Below are positions 9,032 to 16,879 of a DNA stretch of 64,000 bases, in pieces. The position numbers and the translations under genes are program-made. Below the pieces are notes generated by a model. The model was not told the DNA's origin. It worked only from the letters and a program-made list of their open reading frames with translations, and made no database searches. The stretch's first letter is position 1; every line of letters starts with the position of its first letter. This DNA is from Candidatus Hemicellulosilyticus sp. P3 (GTDB lineage Bacteria; Bacteroidota; Bacteroidia; Bacteroidales; P3): contig LPNH01000009.1 of assembly GCA_001543385.1 (NCBI GenBank), forward strand, positions 1-64,000, read 5' to 3'.

Positions 9032-9841
9032 ATGATAAAGAATGTAACAACCAACGTGATTGCTGCTATTGCAATCCTGCTGTTCGCTGCCTGTGCTTCG
9101 CCAAAGAATGTAGCATACATACAGAACAGCGACGCATTTGTTGCCGACAGCTCGGCATTTCTCTATGAGGCACATATCATGCCCAAAGATGTACTGACAA
9201 TTACTGTAAACACTATCAACCCTGAAATCTCAGCCCCCTTCAATCTGATGGTATCTGCAACGTTGGGAAGCTCATCGACTGGCAGCCAGACGGTGAGCGC
9301 CAACCGTGCTTTGCAAACCTACCTGGTGAGCAACGATGGCACTATATCTTTTCCCGTGCTGGGTACGCTGCACGTAGGAGGACTGTCGAAGGTTGAATGT
9401 GAGAAACTCATCCACGACCGAATCATACGCTACTTGAATGGCAAGGAAGACCCCGTGGTGACAGTGCGCATGGCCAACTATAAAATATCCGTACTGGGCG
9501 AGGTGGCCCGTCCTGGCATGTTCACTGTGAATAGCGAAGAAATTAACATCTTTGAGGCTCTGGCACTTGCTGGCGACCTCACAATTTATGGCGTGCGCGA
9601 CCGTGTAAAACTTATCCGCAAGGATGCCGATGGCAAAAGAAATGTGTACACCCTGAACCTCAACGATGCCAACATCATCAGCTCCCCTTGCTACTATCTT
9701 CAGCAGAACGACATCGTTTACGTAGAACCCAACAAGGTGAAAGCACGTAACTCTAGCGTGGGACAGACTACTTCACTATGGCTCACGTCGACAAGCATAC
9801 TGATTTCTGTGGCATCATTATTGTTTAACATCTTAAAATGA
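9032..9841 (+). CDS. Polysaccharide export outer-membrane lipoprotein (Wza/BexD family)
   Basis: A 269-aa exporter subunit that forms the outer-membrane channel for the polysaccharide. It has a lipoprotein signal peptide with lipobox LFAAC (mature Cys about residue 21), then a Poly_export domain (HIMPKDVLTITVNTINPEI). A SLBB domain follows (ISVLGEVARPGMFTV, IFEALALAGDLT) around residues 150-200, then a C-terminal hydrophobic helix (LTSTSILISVASLLFNIL). The neighbouring Wzc homologue is its inner-membrane partner. Its stop overlaps the start of the His-rich gene (ATGA), implying translational coupling. Confidence 0.93.
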   Translation: MIKNVTTNVIAAIAILLFAACASPKNVAYIQNSDAFVADSSAFLYEAHIMPKDVLTITVNTINPEISAPFNLMVSATLGSSSTGSQTVSANRALQTYLVSNDGTISFPVLGTLHVGGLSKVECEKLIHDRIIRYLNGKEDPVVTVRMANYKISVLGEVARPGMFTVNSEEINIFEALALAGDLTIYGVRDRVKLIRKDADGKRNVYTLNLNDANIISSPCYYLQQNDIVYVEPNKVKARNSSVGQTTSLWLTSTSILISVASLLFNILK

Positions 9842-10029
9842 CGACCATATCCGACAACCATTCACACCATCACCATCATCACAAAGAAGACTATGGCTCG
9901 CGCTTCAAGCGGTGGAGCCTCTCCTCGATAGCCTTCCGACGCAGTGCTGACAAATGGATGAAGATAATACTCTTCATTCTCTCAGTAGTAATGATTCTTT
10001 TTGTCATCTTAGCGTATGTCTTTTTATAG
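9838..10029 (+). CDS. Small His-rich single-pass membrane protein
   Basis: A 63-aa protein of unknown function. Residues 7-15 form a His tract (NHSHHHHHH), followed by a basic amphipathic stretch (RFKRWSLSSIAFRR) and one strong C-terminal transmembrane helix (KIILFILSVVMILFVILAYVFL). The start ATGA overlaps the stop of the export gene, a coupling that supports it being a real gene. It is followed by a 118-bp gap before the epimerase gene. It could assist the Wza/Wzc complex or bind metal; no family was recognised. Confidence 0.7.
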   Translation: MTTISDNHSHHHHHHKEDYGSRFKRWSLSSIAFRRSADKWMKIILFILSVVMILFVILAYVFL

Positions 10030-10147
10030 GACCGCTATGAAAAAACTTCTTTTATGACTTGGGGTTGATAATTAAGACATTTTGGGGTGATTGTGAAAGA
10101 AAAATTATTCAGCGACTCCTCTATGCAAAGGTAGTGAATTTCAAATT

Positions 10148-11206
10148 ATGGATAAGATAAACTTGAACTATAAGACCTTATTGATTACTGGTGCCGCTGG
10201 GTTTATCGGTAGTAATTTGGTAAAGAGACTGCTTAGAGATGTGAAAGGTGCTACCATCATTGGTATTGACAATATCAATGACTATTATGACGTACGACTG
10301 AAAGAGTATCGTCTCAGTGAACTGAATAAGAGTGTACCAAAAGGTACAATATGGGAGTTTATAAAAAGTGATATTGCTGACCGTGGCAATATCGATGATA
10401 TATTCAGTAAGTATAAGCCAGCAGTGGTGGTGAATCTTGCGGCTCAGGCTGGTGTGCGTAACAGTATTGAGAATCCCGATGCCTATATCCAGTCAAACAT
10501 GATAGGTTTCTACAGTATTTTGGAGGCTTGTAGGCATTATCCTGTGGAACATTTGGTCTATGCTTCGTCATCAAGTGTCTATGGTGGTAATAAGAAGGTA
10601 CCGTTCTCGACGGATGACAGGGTGGATAATCCTGTGTCGTTGTACGCTGCAACAAAGAAGAGCAACGAGCTTATGGCGCATTGTTATTCAAAGCTATATA
10701 ACATCCCCTCAACGGGTTTGAGATTCTTCACGGTATATGGACCTGCTGGCCGTCCCGATATGGCATATTTCGGGTTTACTAATAAACTACTGAAAGGCGA
10801 GACCATCCAGTTATTCAACTACGGCAACTGCCACCGAGACTTTACATACGTGGATGATATTGTAGAAGGTATTGTTCGTGTGATGCAGGGTGCTCCAGAG
10901 CATAAGAAAGGAGAGGATGGCTTACCCATTCCTCCATACGCTATATATAATATAGGTGGTGGTCAGCCCGAGAACCTGCTGGACTTCGTACAGATCCTGC
11001 AGGAGGAACTGGTCAAAGCAGGAGTCTTACCAGCTAATTTCAACTTCGAGGCTCACAAGGAGTTGGTTCCTATGCAGCCTGGCGATGTGACCACGACGTA
11101 TGCGGATACAACAGCCTTAGAGCACGACTTTGGGTTTACGCCAAAGATAAAACTCCGTGAAGGACTAAGGAAGTTTGCAAAGTGGTATAAGGAGTATTAT
11201 TGTTGA
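10148..11206 (+). CDS. UDP-glucuronate 4-epimerase-like SDR
   Basis: An extended short-chain dehydrogenase/reductase of 352 aa. It shows the NAD-binding motif TGAAGFIGSNL (about residue 12), the active-site YAATKKSNE (Tyr-x3-Lys, about 160) with an upstream SSSSVYG, and IDNINDYYDVRLKE near residue 45. These are characteristic of UDP-glucuronate/UDP-galacturonate 4-epimerases (CapI/LpsL type), which supply UDP-galacturonate for capsule. UDP-glucose 4-epimerase activity cannot be excluded. It is the last gene of the EPS block, and codon and base composition are more AT-rich than in the kinase gene. Confidence 0.85.
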   Translation: MDKINLNYKTLLITGAAGFIGSNLVKRLLRDVKGATIIGIDNINDYYDVRLKEYRLSELNKSVPKGTIWEFIKSDIADRGNIDDIFSKYKPAVVVNLAAQAGVRNSIENPDAYIQSNMIGFYSILEACRHYPVEHLVYASSSSVYGGNKKVPFSTDDRVDNPVSLYAATKKSNELMAHCYSKLYNIPSTGLRFFTVYGPAGRPDMAYFGFTNKLLKGETIQLFNYGNCHRDFTYVDDIVEGIVRVMQGAPEHKKGEDGLPIPPYAIYNIGGGQPENLLDFVQILQEELVKAGVLPANFNFEAHKELVPMQPGDVTTTYADTTALEHDFGFTPKIKLREGLRKFAKWYKEYYC

Positions 11207-11390
11207 AGACCGGTTGATTACCAAGTACAGTCTTCGCCTGAGTCCGATAATAGTCCTCATAGAATCATGTCATATGGATACGACCACAAAATTCCACTCA
11301 CTTTGATTTCGAAAATTATTGATAAATACCTATACGGGTGTGACGGGATTTCCTAGCAAATAACGATTGGATGAAATTGTTAAATGAATA

Positions 11391-11430
11391 GCGAGAGCCA
11401 GGGCTGCGAAGAAGCAGTCACGGCTCTCGC
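11391..11430 (+). repeat. Inverted repeat / hairpin after the EPS block
   Basis: A perfect 9-bp inverted repeat, gcgagagcc (11391-11399) and ggctctcgc (11422-11430), with an inner ctgc/gcag helix in the loop. No T-run follows on either side, so it is not a classic intrinsic terminator. It lies 185 bp after the epimerase stop, in an otherwise gene-free stretch from 11207 to about 11440 where I see nothing else. Confidence 0.5.
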
Positions 11431-11439
11431 TCATTATAT

Positions 11440-11803
11440 CCAAGAAATTATAAGGGTCAAGGTATAATGTTTTCCACCTACGTCTACCACCTCGGCTCTG
11501 GCTGCGACAGCACCGTCACCCTTGACCTCACCGTCAACCACACCGTGACCAACGCCATCGCCGGTGCCACCTGCACCTACTACATCTGGGACGGCAGCTA
11601 CTATAACGAGAGTGGTGAATACACCAAGACCTACACCGCCGCCAACGGTTGCGACTCGGTTGTGACCCTCACCCTCACTGTCAGCCAGTCGCTGACCACC
11701 GCCATCAGCGATACCGCCTGCGGCAGCTACACCTGGGACGGCGTCGCCTACGCCTCCAGTGGCGCCTACACCAAGACCTTCCAGTCTGTGGACGGCTGCG
11801 ACA
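11440..11803 (+). pseudogene. Fragment of a repeat-domain surface protein
   Basis: The frame read from about 11440 (track ATG 11467) encodes two to three copies of a repeat found in large secreted Bacteroidetes proteins. Each copy has a cysteine, a TW/IWDG core, an SGxYTKT strand and GCDSxVTLTLTV (GCDSTVTLDLTV, GCDSVVTLTLTV, then a truncated GCDT). There is no signal peptide and no complete copy at either end. The frame runs directly into tmRNA-like sequence near 11803 and stops at 11832. It is therefore a piece of a larger gene left by recombination or by assembly error, not an intact gene. Confidence 0.7.
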
Positions 11804-11804
11804 C

Positions 11805-11883
11805 GAAAACCAACTACAGACTAAGCATGTAGAAAGCGGTGCTGTTACTTGTTTGGACGGCGGTTCGACTCCGCCCAGCTCCA
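11805..11883 (+). ncRNA. ssrA: 3' fragment of tmRNA (ssrA)
   Basis: The stretch contains gactaagcatgtagaaag, which is near-identical to the conserved 3' half of bacterial tmRNA. It also has a complete T-arm (ggcgg ttcgact ccgcc, 11859-11875) and the 3' acceptor strand cagctcca ending at 11883. The bases after the discriminator A are ctt, so CCA is not encoded as such. The 5' half (acceptor, D-loop and tag-peptide frame) is not found upstream, where the adhesin fragment lies instead. It is therefore a partial gene, and ssrA 3' ends are common integration sites for genomic islands. Confidence 0.8.
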
Positions 11884-11918
11884 CTTGAGACGGGGTAAAA
11901 TCACCCCGAAACACAAAG

Positions 11919-11957
11919 AAAGACATTGATAATCAAAAAGATTGTAAGTGTCTTTTT
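11919..11957 (+). terminator. Possible intrinsic terminator after the tmRNA fragment
   Basis: Imperfect 9-10 bp inverted repeat aaagacatt ... aagtgtcttt followed by a short T-run (tttttctg). Its position 35 bp after the tmRNA 3' end suggests the native ssrA downstream region is preserved. A second small hairpin (cggggt/accccg, 11891-11908) precedes it. Confidence 0.45.
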
Positions 11958-12376
11958 CTGTTTCTGCACCGACCAACCATCTAAACATTGGTTGCACCGG
12001 TTGCATCAGGATGGATGGTGCAGAAAGATGTTGATAGTCTGACAAATATCCACACACCGAAATACCCACAGAGGTATCCGGATGGGATGGGGATGGGTGA
12101 TGGAATAATGTTCAAAATCTGAGACCAATTTTTCTCCGACCGAGACTATTTTTTGTCGTTGTAAAATATTGTCTAATATAAAATTGAAGCAAAATGACTA
12201 TCGTTTATCATTTCAATTATCACTTCGATTGTTTTGGAGAACGACAATTGCACACAAAACTGCACACAAAACTGCACACAAAACTCATTTTAATCTCCTG
12301 TATTTTACATTATTATACACTGTCATCCGTTTGCGCTATTCCGTTTGCAATGTTCGTTTTTGGAAACAACCACACT
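11958..12376. other. Gene-free AT-rich stretch
   Basis: I see no convincing gene here. The small ORFs of the track at 12169-12536 have no family features and overlap the end of the ATP-binding pseudogene. The stretch holds a short G-rich run (gatgggatggggatgggtgatgg region, about 12080-12105) and a 12-bp tandem repeat listed separately. Confidence 0.5.
12249..12284 (+). repeat. 12-bp tandem repeat, three copies
   Basis: Three perfect head-to-tail copies of tgcacacaaaac (12249-12260, 12261-12272, 12273-12284). They lie in non-coding DNA between the tmRNA fragment and the ATP-binding pseudogene. The spacing and length do not fit CRISPR. Confidence 0.9.
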
Positions 12377-13241
12377 CTACTTTGCTGCACAATCCTTAAT
12401 CAGTTTCCGACCGGCTTCCGTCAGCACATACTTCTGCTTTGACGAATTCGGCTTGTCTGGAATTGTGGGAGTGGCAAGATGGGTGTCTAAAAGTATATTT
12501 AAGCACGTCTGTCTAAATCTGGTACGGTTAGATTGATTCAATAGGTTCATCAAGTCACTTATAGGCATCTCTTCTTGAAGTGCCCAAAACGCCTTTACGA
12601 TAAGTTCAAAATCTGCTCCTTTGACTTGGGACACGACTTGGGACAACTTCTGTTCAAGTTGCTCATTATTATTGAGTTCAACTTGGGACACAACATTAGA
12701 CAAGTCTTCCTCGACAAAGTCTGGATGGCAGGGAATATCTATCAGGAAATAAGCACGGTCTTCATCAGTCTCGATAGTAGCTGATGCAGAACCGTTATCC
12801 TTCAGTTTCCTCTGTATGGTAGGTATGCCTGTGGCTCGTCCTTCCGTCAATTCCAGTTCTTTCAGGAATTCACCCAATCGGCGGTTACGGTATTTCCGGC
12901 AACGGAGCGTTTGTGCCTTTCTCACCACATCCAACGGAATGGAGCGGTCGGGACCTCCGTGATTCAAGATGGAGATTCGGTTAGGCTCGACTGTAATCTC
13001 AACGGGTTCTCGCTCGTTATAATTTCTATGGTACAAGGCATTCACTACAGCTTCCTCCAATGCTTGATACGGATAGTTGAAATACCGTATTGAATGTTCG
13101 TCGTCGGACTGTTTCTTGATTTGCTCCTTTATCACATTCGTCCGTAGGTACGACATAGCATCTGAAATCGTTTTTTTCGATTTCGAATACATCATTTTCT
13201 ATCCAACCAACGTTTTCAATAAGCCAAATGACCAAAGTCAA
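12377..13241 (-). pseudogene. RecG/AlbA_2-type ATP-binding regulator, N-truncated and frameshifted
   Basis: The 272-aa frame 12377-13195 is the C-terminal two-thirds of a Bacteroidetes ATP-binding protein. It has a HATPase_c_4 part (ALEEAVVNALYHRNY, about 50; LNHGGPDRSIPLD; GRATGIPTI) and a C-terminal winged helix (LLNQSNRTRFRQTCL, KYVLTEAGRKLI). Upstream, the family segment ENVGWIENDVFEIEK lies in another frame (13026-13241) and runs into TISDAMSYLRTNVIKEQ only after a one-base shift. The shift occurs at a run of seven A (seven T on the + strand, about 13171-13177). The N-terminal AlbA_2 DNA-binding domain is missing altogether. A remnant is the simplest reading; slippage on the A-run could restore only the short part. 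Confidence 0.75.
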
Positions 13242-13328
13242 GCTTGCTTGAACTTTGGCATGGCAAGAAAAACGACTAATGAAATTGAACTTTAAATTAA
13301 TGCATTATCCACAATGCTTTCCCATTCT

Positions 13329-13356
13329 TTTCGTTATTATGCGCATAATAACGAAA
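13329..13356. promoter_or_regulatory. 28-bp perfect palindrome, possible operator
   Basis: A perfect two-fold symmetric sequence with half-site tttcgttattatgc. It is placed 10 bp before the ATG of the 61-aa ORF at 13367 and just behind the start of the divergent pseudogene. Symmetry without a loop and its overlap with the expected promoter/leader suggest a dimeric protein binding site rather than an RNA hairpin. Confidence 0.55.
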
Positions 13357-13366
13357 TATCAGAAAT

Positions 13367-13552
13367 ATGGAAAAAAGAAACGAACAACAATGGACGGCAC
13401 TCTATGATGCAGCCGTGACATCCATCATCGGTGGCAGATGTGCAAACGACTATTTCGGAGACTTTTCAATAGGCTCCATTGTAAGTGAGGCAATCAGAGG
13501 AGCCGACCTCCTCATAAAGGAACTAAAAGAACGGGAGGTGTCTGAGAATTGA
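13367..13552 (+). CDS. Hypothetical 61-aa protein
   Basis: Short acidic, helical, soluble protein (EKRNEQQWTALYDAAV ... SEAIRGADLLIKELKEREV). Its look is like the small hypotheticals carried by Bacteroidetes mobile elements, but I recognise no named family. Support for it being real comes from the ATG, the helical amphipathic composition and the palindrome just upstream. It has no obvious partner gene. It may be a leftover of the island that left the tmRNA fragment. Confidence 0.5.
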   Translation: MEKRNEQQWTALYDAAVTSIIGGRCANDYFGDFSIGSIVSEAIRGADLLIKELKEREVSEN

Positions 13553-13744
13553 GGTGTCCATCTGAAAACATTTTGGACAACCCGTCCCACCCATCAAGCA
13601 ACAGAGACAACCTGAAAACTACGAAATGTTTCGAAATAGTGACACTCGGAGACCAAGACGGTCAAAGAAAGTGAAGACACCGGAAAGGATGGGGTGCAAT
13701 GGGGTTTCGGAAAGCTGTAATGCAATCCGTGGTACACAACAATG

Positions 13745-13778
13745 CCAAGGGGTGCACCATTTTTGGCGCACCCCTTGG
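13745..13778 (-). terminator. Strong hairpin, probable nrdJ terminator
   Basis: An 11-bp perfect stem, ccaaggggtgc paired with gcaccccttgg, with a 12-base loop. It lies 60 bp beyond the nrdJ stop on the minus strand. The flanking bases on that strand are U-rich (ttgttgtg) but there is no long T-run. The rest of 13553-13837 shows no gene. Confidence 0.6.
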
Positions 13779-13837
13779 TGGTGCTTACTATATATAGACT
13801 CCTTTGGAGAAAAGATTCCTCACAGTGTGTACGGCCG

Positions 13838-16471
13838 TCAGCTGCACTTGGACCAGCCGCAGTTGTTGCAGGTCTTGCAGCCGCTGCTGTAGACGAGTGT
13901 GCCTTTTTGATGGCAGTTGGGGCATTCCTCTTCCTGGTCAGCAGGGGTGCCGTCCTGGATGAATCCTTTAAGCGCACGTGCCACGCCGTTGGACCAGGTG
14001 GTGATGGAGTCGACATCAAAGGTGAGCTTGCTGATGAGGTCCACCACATTGGGTATCGGCATACCGTGGCGCAGGATGCCTGAGATGAGCTTGGCATAGT
14101 TCCAGTATTCTTTCTTGAACATACGCGACAGCCCTTGCATCGTCACTTTGTATCCGTCGTGGTCCAGAAACTCGAAGTCATAACGGGCGTGGGGGTCGCC
14201 TTGCTCCTTGACGCGGATCACCCATCCTTTCTCCACCCATTTGGGCAGCACAAAGCTTTCTGCCTTGCCGGTAAAGATCTCGTAAGGGTGGTTTTCGTAC
14301 ATGCCTACCACGGCAATCCAGTCTTCACGGTCGTTTTTGAAACGCACGATTTGTGCGTCCAGGCGTTTCGGCCGTTTGGGTGCCTTGGTTTCGCTAAAGG
14401 CGTGTTCGCCGCCTTTCCCTTCGCTGGCCGACACGAGCACACCGTGGCGCGAACCGTCGCGATAGATGGTGCAGCCTTTGCAGCCCGACTCCCAGGCGGT
14501 TTGGTAAATGGTGCTCACCACCTCCTTGGTGGTCTCTTTGGGAATGTTGACCGTGACGCTGATGGAGTGGTCCACCCATTTCTGGATGGCACCCTGCATC
14601 TTGACTTTGTTCACCCAGTCGATGTCGGCCGACGTGGCTTTGTGATAGGGCGACTTCTCAATGACAGTTTTCAGTTCGTCGTCTTTCATCGCCATCACTT
14701 CGTCCACATCGTAATGGTTGATACGCAACCAGTCGATGAATTTGGGGTGAAAGACGTTGTATTCTTCGAAATAGTCGCCGTTTTCGTCCTTGACAATCTT
14801 GTGGCGCGAGGTGTCCTTGTCGTTGGGGTTGATTTTCTTGCGGCGTTTGTAGTTGACCAGGAACACGGGTTCGATGCCCGAGGTGGTCTGGGTGCAGATG
14901 CTCACCGTGCCGGTGGGGGCGATGGTGAGCAGGGCGATGTTGCGGCGTCCGTTGGCCACCATGTCGGTGTAGAGTTCGGGGTCGGCTTTGGCCAGGCGTT
15001 GGATAAAGGGGTTCAGTTTTTCGCGGTTGGCGTCGTAGAGGGGGAAGGCGCCGCGCTCTTTTGCCATAGTGACCGACGACCCGTAGGCGGCGCAGGCCAG
15101 TGTGCGGTGAACCTCGACGGCGAAGTCAATGGCTTCGTCGCTGCCGTAGCGCAGCCCTAAAGCAGCGAGCATGTCGCCTTCTGCGGTGATGCCGAAACCG
15201 GTGCGGCGGCCCTCAAGGCATTTCATCTTGATGTTGAGCCACAGGTTGTGCTCCACACGCTTGATTTCTTCGTCTTCGGGGTCGCTCTCGATTTTGGCGA
15301 TGATTTTCTCCACCTTCTCAAGTTCCAGGTCGATGAGGTCGTCCATCAGTCGTTGCCCTTTGGCCACATGGTCACGGAACAGGTCGAAGTTGAAACGGGC
15401 TTCAGGTGTGAAAGGCTGCTCCACATAGCTGTAGAGGTTGATGGCTTGCAGGCGGCAGCTGTCGTAGGGACACAATGGAATCTCGCCGCAGGGGTTGGTG
15501 CTCACCGTGCGGTAACCGAAGTCGGCATAGCAGTCGGGCACGCTCTCGCGCAGAATGGTGTCCCAGAACAGCACGCCCGGCTCGGCCGAGCTCCATGCGT
15601 TTGCGATGATTTTGTTCCATAGCGCCCGGGCGTCGATTTCCTTGCGCACCGACGGGTTGTCCGAGTCGATGGGATATTGCTGCACAAAGGGTTTTCCGCT
15701 CTTCACACACTCCATAAATTCATCGCTTATCTTCACCGACACATTGGCGCCGGTGATCTTGCCCTGTTCCAGTTTGGCGTCGATGAAATGTTCGGCGTCG
15801 GGGTGCTTGATGGAGATGGAGAGCATCAGTGCACCGCGTCGTCCGCCCTGCGCCACCTCACGGGTGGTGTTGCTGTAGCGTTCCATAAACGGCACGATGC
15901 CGGTCGATGAAAGGGCACAGTTCTTCACGGGGCTGCCGCCCGGGCGGATGTGGCTCAAGTCATGGCCTACGCCGCCGCGTCGTTTCATAATCTGCACCTG
16001 CTCCTGGTCGATTTTCATGATGCCGCCATACGAGTCGCTTTCGCCGTCGTTGCCGATGACAAAGCAGTTGCTCAGCGACACAATTTGGAAATCGTTGCCG
16101 ATGCCCGACATGGGACTGCCCTGCGGGATGATATAGCGGAAATTTTTCAACAGTCCGTATATTTCATCCTCGCTGAGCGGGTTGGGGTACTTTCTCTCAA
16201 TACGGGCAAACTCCGAGGCCAATCGGTGGTGCATCATGTCGGGATTGAGCTCGTAGATTTTATCTCCGTCGCGTAAAGCATATTTGTTCATCCACACATT
16301 GGCCGCCAGTTCGTCGCCGTTGAAATATTGCATCGACGACGCCATAATCTCCTTCGCGGAGTATTGTACGGCTTGTTTTGTCTTGTCTGTAACGGGTTTG
16401 TCCACAGGCTTTCTTTTCCCTTCTGTGGCAACGGGTTCTTTTGTGGCGGAGGAGAACAGGTCGGGTTCCAT
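13838..16471 (-). CDS. nrdJ: Adenosylcobalamin-dependent (class II) ribonucleotide reductase
   Basis: Converts ribonucleotides to deoxyribonucleotides using a B12-generated thiyl radical, independent of oxygen. The 877-aa protein has the class II core: IPQGSPMSGIGND and LSNCFVIG (about residues 113-135), PGGSPVKNCALSSTG, STNPCGEIPLCPYDSC (about 325-345) with the radical and redox cysteines, and APTGTVSICTQTTSGIEPVF near 520. The C-terminus is a zinc-ribbon (CPNCHQKG ... CKTCNNCGWSKC) typical of the long NrdJ form. The gene stands alone. I saw no cobalamin riboswitch core in the upstream 400 bp. Confidence 0.96.
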   Translation of the reverse strand: MEPDLFSSATKEPVATEGKRKPVDKPVTDKTKQAVQYSAKEIMASSMQYFNGDELAANVWMNKYALRDGDKIYELNPDMMHHRLASEFARIERKYPNPLSEDEIYGLLKNFRYIIPQGSPMSGIGNDFQIVSLSNCFVIGNDGESDSYGGIMKIDQEQVQIMKRRGGVGHDLSHIRPGGSPVKNCALSSTGIVPFMERYSNTTREVAQGGRRGALMLSISIKHPDAEHFIDAKLEQGKITGANVSVKISDEFMECVKSGKPFVQQYPIDSDNPSVRKEIDARALWNKIIANAWSSAEPGVLFWDTILRESVPDCYADFGYRTVSTNPCGEIPLCPYDSCRLQAINLYSYVEQPFTPEARFNFDLFRDHVAKGQRLMDDLIDLELEKVEKIIAKIESDPEDEEIKRVEHNLWLNIKMKCLEGRRTGFGITAEGDMLAALGLRYGSDEAIDFAVEVHRTLACAAYGSSVTMAKERGAFPLYDANREKLNPFIQRLAKADPELYTDMVANGRRNIALLTIAPTGTVSICTQTTSGIEPVFLVNYKRRKKINPNDKDTSRHKIVKDENGDYFEEYNVFHPKFIDWLRINHYDVDEVMAMKDDELKTVIEKSPYHKATSADIDWVNKVKMQGAIQKWVDHSISVTVNIPKETTKEVVSTIYQTAWESGCKGCTIYRDGSRHGVLVSASEGKGGEHAFSETKAPKRPKRLDAQIVRFKNDREDWIAVVGMYENHPYEIFTGKAESFVLPKWVEKGWVIRVKEQGDPHARYDFEFLDHDGYKVTMQGLSRMFKKEYWNYAKLISGILRHGMPIPNVVDLISKLTFDVDSITTWSNGVARALKGFIQDGTPADQEEECPNCHQKGTLVYSSGCKTCNNCGWSKCS

Positions 16472-16879
16472 AGTGCTTGTGCGAAAATGCGAAAAAAGAT
16501 ATAATAATTTTTATGCGCAGGGTCAATTTGTTATCCGTTTGGTCGGCACATTTATTCCTGCCGCGAAATTACAAATTCCTCTTTTTTGCAATTATTTAGT
16601 TATTAACACGCCTTCTAATATTTGTGCTATTTATTTGATATACATATATCTGAATAAATATAACTCATTTTAGGCACGGGTGCCGGCGCGGTGACCCCGG
16701 GGTGTGTCATTGTAGACTTACCGTGACCTTGAACCGCAATGGCGTGTCTGATTTTCCCAGCGTGTATAATACGGCCAGAGTCCACTCCCCCCGATGCGTG
16801 CCAACACGTTCCGTATGGGACATTCGGGGAAGAATGGATCTGTGATAAAATCACGCATCATGATGAAGGGAAGGAGTGG
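16472..16879. other. Intergenic region upstream of nrdJ
   Basis: A 408-bp gap between nrdJ and the SirTM gene, both on the minus strand. The nrdJ-proximal part is AT-rich and has a weak -7-like TAATTTCG on the minus strand (16564-16571). The distal part (about 16675-16860) is GC-rich, with the short ORF 16627-16854 that has no family features. I see no RNA gene or riboswitch that I could support. Confidence 0.4.

Noticed and set aside
9838-9900. His6 stretch as vector or tag contamination
   Set aside because: It lies inside a coupled reading frame with native-looking flanks, and no vector sequence is visible.
10126-10133. CAAAGGTA, a minus-strand TACCTTTG -7 box before the epimerase gene
   Set aside because: It points away from the epimerase, has no -33 element at the right distance and would only transcribe antisense to the small His-rich gene.
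12080-12105. G-rich run as a G-quadruplex
   Set aside because: Only three clear GGG runs; weak and without context.
12249-12284. Possible CRISPR array
   Set aside because: Units are 12 bp with no spacers and no cas genes nearby.
12169-12536. Three overlapping small plus-strand ORFs
   Set aside because: No family features; they cross the 12-bp tandem repeat and the end of the antisense ATP-binding remnant, so they look like chance frames.
13594-14097. 167-aa minus-strand ORF
   Set aside because: It overlaps the 3' end of nrdJ in another frame and has no family features.
14135-15160. 341-aa plus-strand ORF
   Set aside because: Antisense shadow of nrdJ, rich in His, Val and Gly as expected from the reversed codons; no motifs.
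16627-16854. 75-aa minus-strand ORF upstream of nrdJ
   Set aside because: Low complexity, no recognisable domain; the region is more likely non-coding.
16472-16879. Cobalamin riboswitch for nrdJ
   Set aside because: I looked for a conserved B12-box-like core on the minus strand and found none I could support.
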